Shown: positions 30,879-40,456, counted from the stretch's first letter. The stretch is 46,144 bases of DNA from CAYWFU01 sp964457585 (GCA_964457585.1 CAYWFU010000019.1:1-46144); one strand, 5' to 3'. Notes: generated by a model not told the origin, from the letters alone. A program made the numbers and translations.

Positions 30879-31631
30879 TTAAATTATATTTCTAAATTGC
30901 TTATACTCAAATTCAGATCTTCTGCAATAAAGCGGAACAATATTTTCAGATGTAACATAATCTTCCTTCTGCAATTTCACCGCACCTAAACTTGCTAAAA
31001 TACCGGGATGTATTGAATTTAAATATACAGGGGCAAATATAGCCTGGTCTTTTATTTGATTTAAAACTAATTTACAAAAATCATCTGTTAATTCACCTAT
31101 AAAAAAAATTTTGCTTTTTTTAGTACAATTTTTATGCAAAAGTGCTCCTATATCTTCAATTTTTACAGTTGAACCAGGAATGATTTCTTCTAAAAGATTT
31201 ATTTCACTATTTTTGTTTATTTTTGAATCATTTTTTTTTGATTTTTTGGATTTATAAATAGCAGTATAAACTTCATTGCTTCTTGCAGTTAAAATAGGGC
31301 AGATATAACCATCTGCGAAACATAAATTGTGAGCCAGTACTTCTAATGTCGGCAGACCAATTATTGGTATCTTCAGTGCTTTAGCCAAACCCATTGCCGT
31401 ACTTATTCCTATCCTGAGACCTGTAAAAGATCCCGGACCAATAGATACAGCAATTCCTTTTACATTTTTAATAGTAATACCTGAGAAATTCAGCATTGTA
31501 TCAAGGCTTAGCATCAGACGGGAAGAATGAGTAGTGTCCACATTTAAAATGAATTCAGATATGATTTTATCATTATGAAATAAGGCTAATCCGCCAGTAC
31601 GGGTTGAAGTTTCTATCCCAAGAATCCACAA
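30879..31631 (-). CDS. tsaB: tRNA threonylcarbamoyladenosine biosynthesis protein TsaB
   Basis: TsaB partners TsaD and TsaE in making t6A37 of ANN-reading tRNAs. 250 residues. ILGIETSTRTGGLALF, THSSRLMLSLDTML, VSIGPGSFTGLRIGISTAMG and IIGLPTLEVLAHN are diagnostic of the ASKHA-fold TsaB. It starts at TTG with AGGAG seven bases upstream. It lies 27 bp after tsaE in the usual tsaE-tsaB order. tsaD is not in the window. The C-terminal half has a lysine-rich insertion (KSKKSKKNDSKINKNS). Confidence 0.93.
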   Translation of the reverse strand: MWILGIETSTRTGGLALFHNDKIISEFILNVDTTHSSRLMLSLDTMLNFSGITIKNVKGIAVSIGPGSFTGLRIGISTAMGLAKALKIPIIGLPTLEVLAHNLCFADGYICPILTARSNEVYTAIYKSKKSKKNDSKINKNSEINLLEEIIPGSTVKIEDIGALLHKNCTKKSKIFFIGELTDDFCKLVLNQIKDQAIFAPVYLNSIHPGILASLGAVKLQKEDYVTSENIVPLYCRRSEFEYKQFRNII

Positions 31632-31657
31632 TTTTTTCTCCTAAGAAAAACGAAAAA

Positions 31658-32110
31658 CTAATCAATTGAAATAATTCTTGTATTATCTGTTTTAGTCTCA
31701 ATCTTTATTACGTATCTATCAGATTTTATATATTTTTCAACTATTTCCGGCCACTCTATAATAGTAATGCCTGAAGATTCAATATAATCAAAAAATCCAA
31801 TATTTTCAATTTCTGCAAAATTTTTCATTCTATAAAAATCAAAATGATATAAAGGAATTTTACCGTTGTATTCATTTAGAATTATAAAGGTAGGACTGGT
31901 TACTTTGAAAGCATCTATTTGAAGACCTTCTGCAAGTCCTTTAACAAAACATGTTTTACCTGCACCTAATTTTCCATAAAGCAGTATTATATCGCCTGAT
32001 ATAAGTTTAGAGGATAATTTTTTTGCTATTTCTTGAGTATCCTCTTCATATTTGGAAATATAGGTTTTATGCATTTTCTGTAAAATTGCCGATTTGTCTG
32101 AATTTTTCAT
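31658..32110 (-). CDS. tsaE: tRNA threonylcarbamoyladenosine biosynthesis ATPase TsaE
   Basis: P-loop ATPase that activates the TsaBD complex. 150 residues from the ATG at 32110, overlapping accA by 44 bp. A second ATG at 32074 would give 138 residues and an 8-bp overlap. Walker A LYGKLGAGKTCFVKGLAEGL, then TSPTFIILNEY, YHFDFYRM and TIIEWPEIVEKY are the family motifs. Full length for the family either way. Confidence 0.93.
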   Translation of the reverse strand: MKNSDKSAILQKMHKTYISKYEEDTQEIAKKLSSKLISGDIILLYGKLGAGKTCFVKGLAEGLQIDAFKVTSPTFIILNEYNGKIPLYHFDFYRMKNFAEIENIGFFDYIESSGITIIEWPEIVEKYIKSDRYVIKIETKTDNTRIISID

Positions 32111-33008
32111 ATCTCAATTGCAGAAGTTTATTTATTGATAATTCTTTTAATTCATTTAAATGTTTAATAATTGATAATTTAACATTCTCAGCAATTTTTC
32201 TATGATCCCGATGAGCTCCTTCATCCGGTTCAGGAATAATATCATCGACAATTCTAAGTTTGAATAAATCTTCTGCGGTAAGTTTTAGTGTGTCAGCAGC
32301 TTCCTGTGTTTTTGTTTTATCTTTCCATAGAATAGCTGCACAACCCTCAGGTGAAATTACTGAATAATAGGAATTCTCAAGCATTAATATTCTATCTGAC
32401 AACCCAATAGCTAAAGCACCACCGCTTGCTCCTTCTCCGATTACAATAGAAATAACAGGAGTGGCAAGCTGAGACATCATAAATAAATTATAAGCAATAG
32501 CTCCACCCTGTCCGCGTTCTTCCGCGCCAACTCCAGGGTAAGCGCCGGGTGTATCTATGAAAGTAATGACAGGGATTCTGAATTTTTCTGCCATTTTCAT
32601 AATTCTTAAAGCTTTTCGAAATCCTTCAGGATGAGGCATCCCAAAATTTCTGGCAATATTTTCTTTGGTATTCCTTCCTTTTTGGTGCCCGATTATCATG
32701 ACCGGAGTATTTTCTATTTTTGCGATTCCAGCTACTATTGCTGTATCATCAGAAAATTGTCTATCTCCGTGAAATTCCATAAAATCTGACATAAGAAGTT
32801 TTATATAATCTAAAGTATATGGTCTTTCTGGATGACGTGCGATCTGTATACGCTGCCAGGAAGTTAAATCAGTATGAGTTTTTTTTCTGATTTCCTCAAG
32901 TGTTTTTTCACGCGCTACATCAATATCAGAATCAGCACTTTTCTCATTTGAATCTGAGAAACTATTATCAAAAGTTTTATCAAAATCTAATACTCTATCT
33001 ATAAACAT
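32067..33008 (-). CDS. accA: Acetyl-CoA carboxylase carboxyltransferase subunit alpha
   Basis: With AccD, transfers carboxyl from carboxybiotin to acetyl-CoA for fatty-acid synthesis. 313 residues. Motifs: TSWQRIQIARHPERPYTLDY, FMEFHGDRQFSDDTAIVAGI, GMPHPEGFRKALRIM, FIDTPGAYPGVGAEERGQGG and GEGASGGALAIG, which forms the oxyanion and CoA site. Strong ribosome site GGAGGATAATAAATG. Gap of 16 bp to the outer-membrane protein upstream. accD is not here. Confidence 0.96.
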   Translation of the reverse strand: MFIDRVLDFDKTFDNSFSDSNEKSADSDIDVAREKTLEEIRKKTHTDLTSWQRIQIARHPERPYTLDYIKLLMSDFMEFHGDRQFSDDTAIVAGIAKIENTPVMIIGHQKGRNTKENIARNFGMPHPEGFRKALRIMKMAEKFRIPVITFIDTPGAYPGVGAEERGQGGAIAYNLFMMSQLATPVISIVIGEGASGGALAIGLSDRILMLENSYYSVISPEGCAAILWKDKTKTQEAADTLKLTAEDLFKLRIVDDIIPEPDEGAHRDHRKIAENVKLSIIKHLNELKELSINKLLQLRYEKFRQIGNFTENA

Positions 33009-33024
33009 TTATTATCCTCCAGCA

Positions 33025-33801
33025 CTAAAAAAAGTTTGTATAACATATCTTTATAACTCTATTAATTTTTTTACTTCCAGCATTTTTCCCATTTTCAGTT
33101 AAATTTAGCATATCAAATTCAAGATACAATTCAGGAGCGAAATATCCCCGTATTCCGGCATTTAAATATCCTCTGCCATTGCCATAACTATTTTCATTAT
33201 CATCATTTAATGCAAGATCATAATCAGCTAACAACATAACTTCAGAACCGACATTTGTATTAATACCAAAAAACATATTTCCACTTTTATCATCTTTATC
33301 TTCAAAGCTATAATTCGTACCGCCATGCAAACCTAATCCACCAATCGATTTCAATTCTTTACTCATAACAAGATAAAAACCTTTTGATTTATTTCTGTAT
33401 CTTTTATATTCTTTTTCAATATAATTTGCATCTTTAAAAGAAGGTCCATATCCCTGAGCGTCATACCCGATTGCTATTGCAGGAAAATTTGGCTGTTCAT
33501 CCTGCAGACGGTATTTAATATTAATTGCAGGTGAAGGATTCCATACAGGGTCTTCCTGCCCGATAATTTCAGCCGCACCATATGAAATTCCTAAATTAAA
33601 CCGCTGCATTAATCCTATTTGCCCTTGAACTAAAACTCCCCCCCCGCCGTATAAACGCGTATGAATCTGATAATTTCCTTTGCTGACAATTGCAGCAGTT
33701 GGAATATCAATTAAATTTTGATTTTCCGCTGCGATTATGACATTGCTTAAAAGTAAAACAAAGAATATAGATAATAATAACTTTATTTTCAAAAATTTCA
33801 T
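33025..33801 (-). CDS. Predicted outer-membrane barrel protein of unknown function
   Basis: 258 residues. Signal peptide of ~24 residues ends IIAAE. The mature part opens NLIDIPTAAIVSKGNYQIHT, a phrase I associate with YjbH-like or related small barrels, and continues as alternating hydrophobic/polar strands with many Gly and Tyr residues (RLYGGGGVLVQGQIGLMQRF, GLGLHGGTNYSF, YLNAGIRGYFAPELYLEFD). It ends in Phe-Phe, as expected of a barrel C terminus. AAGGAG precedes the ATG. It lies between ppdK and accA, with no functional hint from either. Confidence 0.6.
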   Translation of the reverse strand: MKFLKIKLLLSIFFVLLLSNVIIAAENQNLIDIPTAAIVSKGNYQIHTRLYGGGGVLVQGQIGLMQRFNLGISYGAAEIIGQEDPVWNPSPAINIKYRLQDEQPNFPAIAIGYDAQGYGPSFKDANYIEKEYKRYRNKSKGFYLVMSKELKSIGGLGLHGGTNYSFEDKDDKSGNMFFGINTNVGSEVMLLADYDLALNDDNENSYGNGRGYLNAGIRGYFAPELYLEFDMLNLTENGKNAGSKKINRVIKICYTNFF

Positions 33802-33870
33802 TATTAGCTCCTTTATTATGATTAATTATAGATAACAAAAGCCTGTATGTCAAGCTATATTGAAATCAGA

Positions 33871-36573
33871 CTATTTTTTTTCCTCAAGCACTCCATGCGC
33901 TGCTGCAAGACGGGCGATAGGGACTCTATAAGGTGAACAACTCACATAATCAAGTCCAATTGTATGGCAGAATTTTACTGAGCTTGTTTCTCCGCCATGC
34001 TCTCCGCAAATACCGATTTTTAAATCAGGTTTAGTGCTTCTTCCTTTCTCGACTGCCATTTTCATTAGTTGCCCGACACCAGCTTGATCTAAAACTTCAA
34101 ATGGGTCATTTTTTAAGATTTTCTTTTCCAGATAATCTTTTAAAAATACTCCTGAATCATCACGGCTATAACCGAATGTCATCTGAGTCAGGTCATTAGT
34201 TCCAAATGAGAAAAATTCTGCTTCAGTTGCAATCTCATTTGCCAGAAGCGCTGCACGCGGGATTTCTATCATAGTCCCAAATAAATATTTAATTTTTTTA
34301 CCTGCTTTTTTCATAACATCTTCAGCAACTCTTATCAATAATTCTTTTAAGTATTTTAATTCATTAACATCTCCGACAATAGGAATCATAATTTCAGGAA
34401 TGACCTTAAATCCTTCTTTTGTTAATTCTGTAGCTGCTTCAAATATTGCCTGCACCTGCATTTCTGAAATTTCAGGATAGGTGATACCTAATCTGCATCC
34501 GCGATGTCCCAGCATTGGATTAAATTCTTTCAATTTTTCAGCTTTTTGTTTTAATAATTCCGGTTCGACATTTATTTTTTTAGCAAGTTCCTGTATTTCC
34601 TGTTCTGTTTTAGGTATAAATTCGTGTAACGGGGGATCTAACAAACGTATTGTTACGGGATTTCCATGCATTTCTTTGAATAATCCGATAAAATCGCTTT
34701 TTTGCATTGGTAGTAGTTTCAATAATGCTTTTTTTCTGCTTTCCGGATCATTTGCTAAAATCATTTCCTGTACAGCAGGCAGCCTATCTTCGCCAAAAAA
34801 CATATGTTCAGTTCGGCAAAGCCCAATTCCTTCAGCGCCAAATCCATAAGCAACTTTTGCATCTCTTGGAATATCTGCATTTGCTCTTACTTTAAGACGT
34901 CTTATATCATCAGCCCATTTTAAAATTGTTACTATATCTCCGGTAAATTCCGGTTGAATTAGATCCACTTTTCCATTTATTACCTCTCCAGTACTTCCAT
35001 TTATTGAAATGAAATCTCCTTCTTCTAAAACCAGATTTTTCACTTTCATTATTTTTTGATGTTCATCAACAAAAATATCGCTGCATCCGGCAACACAGCA
35101 TTTTCCCATTCCACGGGCAACAACCGCAGCATGAGATGTCATTCCTCCGCGCGCTGTTAAAATTCCCTGAGCAACATGCATACCGCCAATATCTTCCGGA
35201 GATGTTTCTTCTCGTACAAGAATAACTTTTTTACCATTTTTAACAAGCTCCTCTGCACGATCAGCAGTAAAAACTATTTCACCGACTGCTGCTCCGGGTG
35301 AAGCCGGCAAACCTTTTGCGATTACATCTAATTTAGCTTTCGGATCTATCATTGGGTGAAGCAATTGGTCAAGCTGTTCAGGTTTAATTCTTTTTACAGC
35401 GGTCCTTTTATCAATCAGTTTTTCTTTAACCATATCAACCGCTATTTTAACAGCTGAACCTGCTGTTCTTTTCCCAATTCGTGATTGAAGCATATATAAA
35501 GTACTGCTTTCAATTGTAAACTCAAGATCCAGCATATCACGATAATGCTTTTCAAGTTTTTTATAAATATTTACCAGATGCTTATAGACCGCTGGCATTG
35601 TATTTTCCAATATACTTATTACCTGCGGAGTTCTAATCCCGGCAACAACATCTTCTCCCTGCGCATTCATTAAAAATTCACCAAAAAATTTTTTTTCTCC
35701 TGTTGCGGGATCGCGTGTAAAAGCAACACCAGTCCCAGAAGTATTACCCATATTTCCAAATACCATTGCCTGGACATTAACAGCTGTACCTAAATTATCA
35801 GGGATCTTATTGATTTTTCGATAGGTGATTGCGCGGTCATTATTCCATGAACGAAAAACCGCATTTATTGATAATCTTAATTGCTCGCGAGGATCGGTCG
35901 GGAAATCTGTTCCAATATTTTCTTTGTAAACAATTTTGTAATCTTGAACTACTTTTTTTAAGTCAAATGCGTCTAATTCTGTATCAAGTGTAACATTCTT
36001 TTCTTTTTTTCTTTCATCCAGTTTCTTCTCAAATTTATTTTTATTCACATTCATAACTACATCACCGAACATTTGAATAAATCTTCGATACGCATCATAG
36101 GCGAAACGTTCATTTCCGCTCTTTTTTATAAGTCCCTGCACGGTTATATCATTTATTCCTAAATTCAAAACTGTATCCATCATACCCGGCATTGAAAAAG
36201 CTGCACCTGAACGTACAGATACGAGCAAGGGATCTTCAGTATTCCCAAATTTTTTCCCAATTGTGTTTTCTAATTTTAAAAGATTTTTTTCAACCTCTTC
36301 TTTCAAACCTTTGGGCCATCCGCCAGTTTTAGAATCGAATATTGCACATACTTCTGTAGAAATGGTAAAACCAGGAGGAACAGGTATCCCAAGATTTGTC
36401 ATTTCTGCCAGATCAGCACCTTTACCTCCTAATAGGTATTTCATTTTTGTAGAACCATCAGCTTTACCATTGCCAAAGAAATATACAAATTTTTTACTAC
36501 TTTTAATTTCTTTAATTTTTTTTACAGATTTACTAATTTTAATCTTTTTGCTTTTAACTTTTTTCTTTGCCAT
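33871..36573 (-). CDS. ppdK: Pyruvate, phosphate dikinase
   Basis: Interconverts pyruvate + ATP + phosphate with PEP + AMP + PPi, common in anaerobes as a glycolytic or gluconeogenic enzyme. 900 residues, full length, after a lysine-rich N-terminal tail of ~28 residues (KKKVKSKKIKISK) not seen in many relatives. The ATP-grasp domain starts LLGGKGADLAEMTNLGIPVP. The phosphohistidine domain has GGMTSHAAVVARGMGK with catalytic His. The PEP domain has GIGLCRTEHMFF, GHRGCRLGITYPEI, SFGTNDLTQMTFGYSRDD and the Cys in IGICGEHGGE. AAGGAGGA site. No PpdK regulator (PPDK-RP) is nearby. Confidence 0.97.
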   Translation of the reverse strand: MAKKKVKSKKIKISKSVKKIKEIKSSKKFVYFFGNGKADGSTKMKYLLGGKGADLAEMTNLGIPVPPGFTISTEVCAIFDSKTGGWPKGLKEEVEKNLLKLENTIGKKFGNTEDPLLVSVRSGAAFSMPGMMDTVLNLGINDITVQGLIKKSGNERFAYDAYRRFIQMFGDVVMNVNKNKFEKKLDERKKEKNVTLDTELDAFDLKKVVQDYKIVYKENIGTDFPTDPREQLRLSINAVFRSWNNDRAITYRKINKIPDNLGTAVNVQAMVFGNMGNTSGTGVAFTRDPATGEKKFFGEFLMNAQGEDVVAGIRTPQVISILENTMPAVYKHLVNIYKKLEKHYRDMLDLEFTIESSTLYMLQSRIGKRTAGSAVKIAVDMVKEKLIDKRTAVKRIKPEQLDQLLHPMIDPKAKLDVIAKGLPASPGAAVGEIVFTADRAEELVKNGKKVILVREETSPEDIGGMHVAQGILTARGGMTSHAAVVARGMGKCCVAGCSDIFVDEHQKIMKVKNLVLEEGDFISINGSTGEVINGKVDLIQPEFTGDIVTILKWADDIRRLKVRANADIPRDAKVAYGFGAEGIGLCRTEHMFFGEDRLPAVQEMILANDPESRKKALLKLLPMQKSDFIGLFKEMHGNPVTIRLLDPPLHEFIPKTEQEIQELAKKINVEPELLKQKAEKLKEFNPMLGHRGCRLGITYPEISEMQVQAIFEAATELTKEGFKVIPEIMIPIVGDVNELKYLKELLIRVAEDVMKKAGKKIKYLFGTMIEIPRAALLANEIATEAEFFSFGTNDLTQMTFGYSRDDSGVFLKDYLEKKILKNDPFEVLDQAGVGQLMKMAVEKGRSTKPDLKIGICGEHGGETSSVKFCHTIGLDYVSCSPYRVPIARLAAAHGVLEEKK

Positions 36574-36617
36574 TTACAAATCCTCCTTGAAATTAATTTA
36601 TTTAAAAACATTACTGG

Positions 36618-36647
36618 ATTGTACCAAAAAAAATATTGTTTTGGCAA
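36618..36647 (-). promoter_or_regulatory. Possible promoter of ppdK
   Basis: On the minus strand TTGCCA (36647-36642), an 18-nt spacer and TACAAT (36623-36618). It lies ~45 bp upstream of the ppdK start and ahead of a strong ribosome site. Match is fair, spacing slightly long. Confidence 0.4.
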
Positions 36648-36687
36648 GATTTTTTTAACTTGAAGTATATACATATTTATCAGATAA

Positions 36688-37053
36688 TTAAAAATTATTT
36701 TCATCGCTGGTAACAATTAAATCTTCTAATGTTAATTTATCAATAGCCCATTCAATATCAGACAATATTTTTTCATTGGGTTTATCAAATACTGCAAATT
36801 TTTCATTAAGATCTAATAATCCTAAAGATCCATAATCTGATTCAGTAAATTCATTGAAAATTATTTTAGTGTTTTCAAAAAAAGAATTATTTCCCAGAGT
36901 ATTTTTAGAAAGATTTAAAATTTTTTCAACTTCATCAATAGACGGCTCTCTGATATTTTTTTTGATTGATTCTTTATGTGAGAGTAAATTATTATCAGAT
37001 ATTTTTGTTTTATTTTTTTTAGTTTTTTCAATATTATAAAAGTTTTGTATCAT
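36688..37053 (-). CDS. Hypothetical acidic small protein
   Basis: 121 residues, not recognised. No signal peptide or membrane helix. The first ~45 residues are Lys/Asn-rich and probably disordered. The rest is acidic and helical (SIDEVEKILNLSKNTL, NEKILSDIEWAIDKLTLEDL). Stand-alone between ppdK and pyrR, ~100 bp from each neighbour, no good ribosome site at the ATG. Codon and amino-acid use resembles the neighbours, so it may be real. Lineage-restricted by appearance. Confidence 0.5.
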   Translation of the reverse strand: MIQNFYNIEKTKKNKTKISDNNLLSHKESIKKNIREPSIDEVEKILNLSKNTLGNNSFFENTKIIFNEFTESDYGSLGLLDLNEKFAVFDKPNEKILSDIEWAIDKLTLEDLIVTSDENNF

Positions 37054-37149
37054 TTTAGTTAACTCAAGTTTTTAAATATTTTGAGGACTTGCTGAGTATA
37101 CTATCGGCAGGTAAATATAATTACTTTAACTTGAATAAGATTTAAAACC

Positions 37150-37680
37150 TCAGATTTCCAAAACTTCATCTTTTCCATCAATTTCCTTCATTTGTACTTT
37201 TATTTTTTTGTCTTTTGGAGCACGCAGGGATTTGCCAATATAATCAGCATGTATAGGAAGCTCTTTATCTCCACGGTCAACTAAAACAGCTAATTGTATT
37301 TTTTGAGGTCTGCCAAAATCCATAAGTTCATTTAATGCCGCACGTATTGTACGTCCTGTATAAAGAACATCGTCAACCAGAATAATATTTTTATCCACTA
37401 AATTAAAAGGAATATCTGTATGCTGTACTAAAGGATGTTTTTTACGTATAGAAGATACATCATCCCTATAAAGAGTAATATCTATTGTGCCAACCGGGAT
37501 ATTAATTTTTTTCTTTGTTTTAATTTTTTCTACAATTCGTTTTGCTATATATACACCACGAGTTTGTAAACCTATAATTACTATATTTCCTAAATTTTTA
37601 TTTTTCTTTATTATTTCTTTAATGATTTTTTCCAGCGCTTTTTGAAGTTGAATTTTTGATAGAATTTGTTTTTTTTTCAT
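37150..37680 (-). CDS. pyrR: Bifunctional pyr operon regulator / uracil phosphoribosyltransferase
   Basis: PyrR binds UMP and leader RNA of pyr operons and has UPRT activity. 176 residues. The PRPP loop ILVDDVLYTGRTIRAALNEL, VDRGDKELPIHADYIGKS at the C-terminal side, IIGLQTRGVYIAKRI and GTIDITLYRDD are clear family marks. AGGAG eleven bases ahead of ATG. It is 11.5 kb from pyrBC and on the other strand. I could not find its RNA target in the pyrB leader. Confidence 0.94.
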   Translation of the reverse strand: MKKKQILSKIQLQKALEKIIKEIIKKNKNLGNIVIIGLQTRGVYIAKRIVEKIKTKKKINIPVGTIDITLYRDDVSSIRKKHPLVQHTDIPFNLVDKNIILVDDVLYTGRTIRAALNELMDFGRPQKIQLAVLVDRGDKELPIHADYIGKSLRAPKDKKIKVQMKEIDGKDEVLEI

Positions 37681-37715
37681 TTGATTTATCTCCTGATTCT
37701 TTTAGGTAATGTCAA

Positions 37716-37938
37716 AAATTAACCACAGAGAACACAGAGAAATTTTTAAATATTAATGAGTTAGAAGAGTTTTTATGTTCTCCCCCTCTGTGTCCTCAAA
37801 TTATTAATCTTTTTATACCATTTTTTAGCATTTCTACATTAAAATTAATTAATAATCCAACTCTTTTATCCATTGCTCTTAAAGATGAGAACACAGAGAA
37901 ATTCTTAATTTTTCTCTGTGTTCTCTGTGGTTCATTTT
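37716..37938. repeat. CACAGAG-type repeat cluster around a dead gene
   Basis: Units: TTAACCACAGAGAACACAGAG (from 37715), CCCTCTGTGTCCTC (37783-37797), GAGAACACAGAGAAATTC (37888-37905) and TTTCTCTGTGTTCTCTGTGG (37909-37928). The last two form a hairpin. They surround a short remnant of a GxxExxY-family gene between pyrR and rluD. Same family as the repeat at the btuD/cobO junction. Confidence 0.75.
37796..37882 (-). pseudogene. C-terminal remnant of a GxxExxY-family protein
   Basis: On the minus strand 28 residues ending in TGA read MDKRVGLLINFNVEMLKNGI followed by KRLII. This matches the conserved end of GxxExxY proteins (PD-(D/E)XK-like, around 120 residues), typically LGLLINFGV..LKDGIKRIVN. 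Nothing of the N-terminal part remains. Instead CACAGAG repeats flank it on both sides. Function of the intact family is not settled. Confidence 0.75.
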
Positions 37939-37956
37939 TTATCCCCTTTTTACTTT

Positions 37957-38877
37957 TTAACTCTCTATCTCATTGATTTTTTTAATAGCATCTATAATAT
38001 CACCCGGAAGCTGACTTGCAAATTCAAGAGATTCATTAGTTTTTGGATGCACAAACTCAAGTAAAGCAGAATGCAGCGCCTGACGTGAAATAATATTATT
38101 ATCCTTGCCGTGTCCATATATATTATCTCCAACAACTGGATGTTTTATAAATGCAAGATGCACTCTTACCTGATGAGTTCGTCCTGTGTCCAGTTTTGCA
38201 GAAATAAGAGAATGATTTATATATTTTTCAATTAATGTAAAATGAGTAATTGCTGTTCTGCTGTTTTTATCAGTTACTTTCATTTTTTGTCTGTCATTTT
38301 GGTCCCTGCCTATTGGCGCATTAATCATAAATTTAGTTTGAGCAAATGTCCCATGCACAAGAGCAATATATTTTCGGTTTATTTCGCGATTTTGCCATTT
38401 ATCCTGCAGCTTTTTATGTGTAAAATCATCTTTGGCAATTACCATTAAGCCTGATGTATCTTTATCTAAACGATGTACAATCCCGGGACGCATTACACCA
38501 TTAATTCCAGACAAATTTTTGCAATGATACAAAAGTGCATTAACTAATGTTCCGCTATAATGTCCATTTGATGGATGAACAACAATACCCGCAGGTTTAT
38601 TTATAATTAGTAAATATTTATCCTCATGTAATATTTCCAACGGTATATTTTCCGGTTCAATAGAAACTGTTTCTAACTCAGGATAAATTATATCTATCTT
38701 ATCATTAAGTTTAGTTTTATATCCTGCTTTTTCTTTTTTATTGTTAACATCAACATAACCATTTGATATCATTTTTTGAATAAATGTCCTGCTCAGATTT
38801 TTTATATTTTTAATTATAAAAACATCAAGACGTATATTTTCATCATTTATATTATCTACAATTATTGTTTCGGTCAT
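37957..38877 (-). CDS. rluD: 23S rRNA pseudouridine synthase (RluD type)
   Basis: 306 residues. An N-terminal S4 RNA-binding domain (~1-65: LDVFIIKNIKNLSRTFIQKM) is followed by the catalytic domain: INKPAGIVVHPSNGHYSGTL, RPGIVHRLDKDTSGLMVIAK with the nucleophilic Asp, and DTGRTHQVRVHLAFIKHPVV. The RluD group modifies helix 69 of 23S rRNA; RluC or another paralogue is possible. 25 bp separate it from comM upstream. Confidence 0.93.
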   Translation of the reverse strand: MTETIIVDNINDENIRLDVFIIKNIKNLSRTFIQKMISNGYVDVNNKKEKAGYKTKLNDKIDIIYPELETVSIEPENIPLEILHEDKYLLIINKPAGIVVHPSNGHYSGTLVNALLYHCKNLSGINGVMRPGIVHRLDKDTSGLMVIAKDDFTHKKLQDKWQNREINRKYIALVHGTFAQTKFMINAPIGRDQNDRQKMKVTDKNSRTAITHFTLIEKYINHSLISAKLDTGRTHQVRVHLAFIKHPVVGDNIYGHGKDNNIISRQALHSALLEFVHPKTNESLEFASQLPGDIIDAIKKINEIES

Positions 38878-38902
38878 TATATGAGATTCCCTTAATTAAT
38901 AC

Positions 38903-40435
38903 CTAAATCAGCTTCAGTTCCAGAGTACGATATTGAATTGCTTCAGCAATATGTTCTGATTCGATTTGTTCTTTTTCTGCAAGGTCAGCTATTGTTCTTG
39001 CAACTTTCAAAATTCTGTCATAAGCTCTGGCGCTTAGTTTTAAAGTAATAATGGCGTTTTCAAGAAGTTTTTTTGTTTCCTGTTTTAACTGACAATATTT
39101 ATTAATATCGCTTTTCCGCATATGCGAATTACAAAAAATATCTTTTTTATTTTTAAATCTCTCCTGTTGAATAAGTCGGGATGTATTAACACGTTTACGG
39201 ATTTCAAGTGAAGCTTCCGCAAGTTTATCATCTGTTAAATCTTTATATTTAACAACCGGTACCTCAAGCATAATATCAATGCGATCCATAAGAGGTCCTG
39301 AAATTTTTGATAAATATTTTTGAATTTGATGAGGATTGCATGTGCATTCTCTCTGAGGATGAGTATGATAGCCGCATGGGCATGGATTAAGCGCAGCAGC
39401 TAACATAAATTTTGCAGGAAAGGTTAAGGCTGAAGAAGATCTGGAAATTGTTATTTCACCATCTTCAAGCGGCTGCCGTAAAACTTCCAAAACATTTCTT
39501 TTAAATTCAGGCAATTCATCGAGAAAAAGAACTCCATGATGTGCCAGACTAACTTCTCCGGGATGAGGAAATGTCCCGCCTCCTATTAATCCTGCATCAG
39601 AAATGGTATGATGCGGAGTGCGGAAAGGACGTCTTGAGACCAGTCCTGATTTATTTGATAACATTCCAACTACACTGTGGATCTTTGTTGTTTCAATAGC
39701 TTCATCAATCGTCATTTCAGGCAGAATTGTCGGCAGTCGGCGGGCAAGCATGGTTTTTCCTGAACCCGGGGGACCAACCATTAAAATATTGTGGCCTCCG
39801 CTCGCAGCCACTTCAATAGCACGCTTAGCATGTTCCTGTCCTTTTATTTCTGAAAAATCTATGTCATACTGCATTCCACTGGCAAATATCTCTTTGATAT
39901 TTACTTTATATGGTTCAATAGGAAACTCATCATTTAAAAAACCAATTGCTTCATATAAATTTTTTACAGGGTAAATATTTAATCCGTTGACTATCGCTGC
40001 TTCAGCTTTATTTTCATATGGTAAAATAAGCCCGTCAAAATTATTTTCTTTTACATGTATTGCGATCGGTAAAATCCCTTTTACCGGTCTTGTAGTTCCA
40101 TCTAATGATAATTCTCCGATAATTACAAATTTTTTTACTTTATCTGTTTTTATTATTTCTTCAGCACGCATAATTCCAATAGCTATGGGAAGATCAAAAT
40201 ATGGTCCTTCTTTTTTAATATCAGCAGGAGCTAAATTTATTGTTATTTTTTTTATTGGAAAGCTATAATCCGAATTTCTTATTGCGGATATAACTCTTTC
40301 TTTGCTTTCTTTAACAGAAGTGTCAGGTAGTCCAACAACCGAAAAGGATGGCAGTCCTAATGAAATATCTATTTCTACATCAACAACATAAGCATTTATA
40401 CCTATTACAGCGCTGGAACATACTTTTGCTAACAT
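38903..40435 (-). CDS. comM: Mg-chelatase-like AAA+ protein ComM/YifB
   Basis: 510 residues, full length. N-terminal Lon-like S5 domain (VDVEIDISLGLPSFSVVGLP, KKITINLAPADIKKEGPYFD), then Walker A MVGPPGSGKTMLARRLP, FRTPHHTISDAGLIGGG, GEVSLAHHGVLFLDELPEF and a Cys cluster CPCGYHTHPQRECTC typical of the family. ComM is a helicase that promotes branch migration during natural transformation. No other competence genes are in the window. GGAGAG precedes the ATG. Confidence 0.95.
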   Translation of the reverse strand: MLAKVCSSAVIGINAYVVDVEIDISLGLPSFSVVGLPDTSVKESKERVISAIRNSDYSFPIKKITINLAPADIKKEGPYFDLPIAIGIMRAEEIIKTDKVKKFVIIGELSLDGTTRPVKGILPIAIHVKENNFDGLILPYENKAEAAIVNGLNIYPVKNLYEAIGFLNDEFPIEPYKVNIKEIFASGMQYDIDFSEIKGQEHAKRAIEVAASGGHNILMVGPPGSGKTMLARRLPTILPEMTIDEAIETTKIHSVVGMLSNKSGLVSRRPFRTPHHTISDAGLIGGGTFPHPGEVSLAHHGVLFLDELPEFKRNVLEVLRQPLEDGEITISRSSSALTFPAKFMLAAALNPCPCGYHTHPQRECTCNPHQIQKYLSKISGPLMDRIDIMLEVPVVKYKDLTDDKLAEASLEIRKRVNTSRLIQQERFKNKKDIFCNSHMRKSDINKYCQLKQETKKLLENAIITLKLSARAYDRILKVARTIADLAEKEQIESEHIAEAIQYRTLELKLI

Positions 40436-40456
40436 GATATTCTCTCCATCTGAGGT

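Noticed and set aside
30453..30989. 178-codon plus-strand frame opposite the NifA-like gene
   Set aside because: It lies antisense to the GAF domain and the tsaB end; composition is that of a shadow frame.
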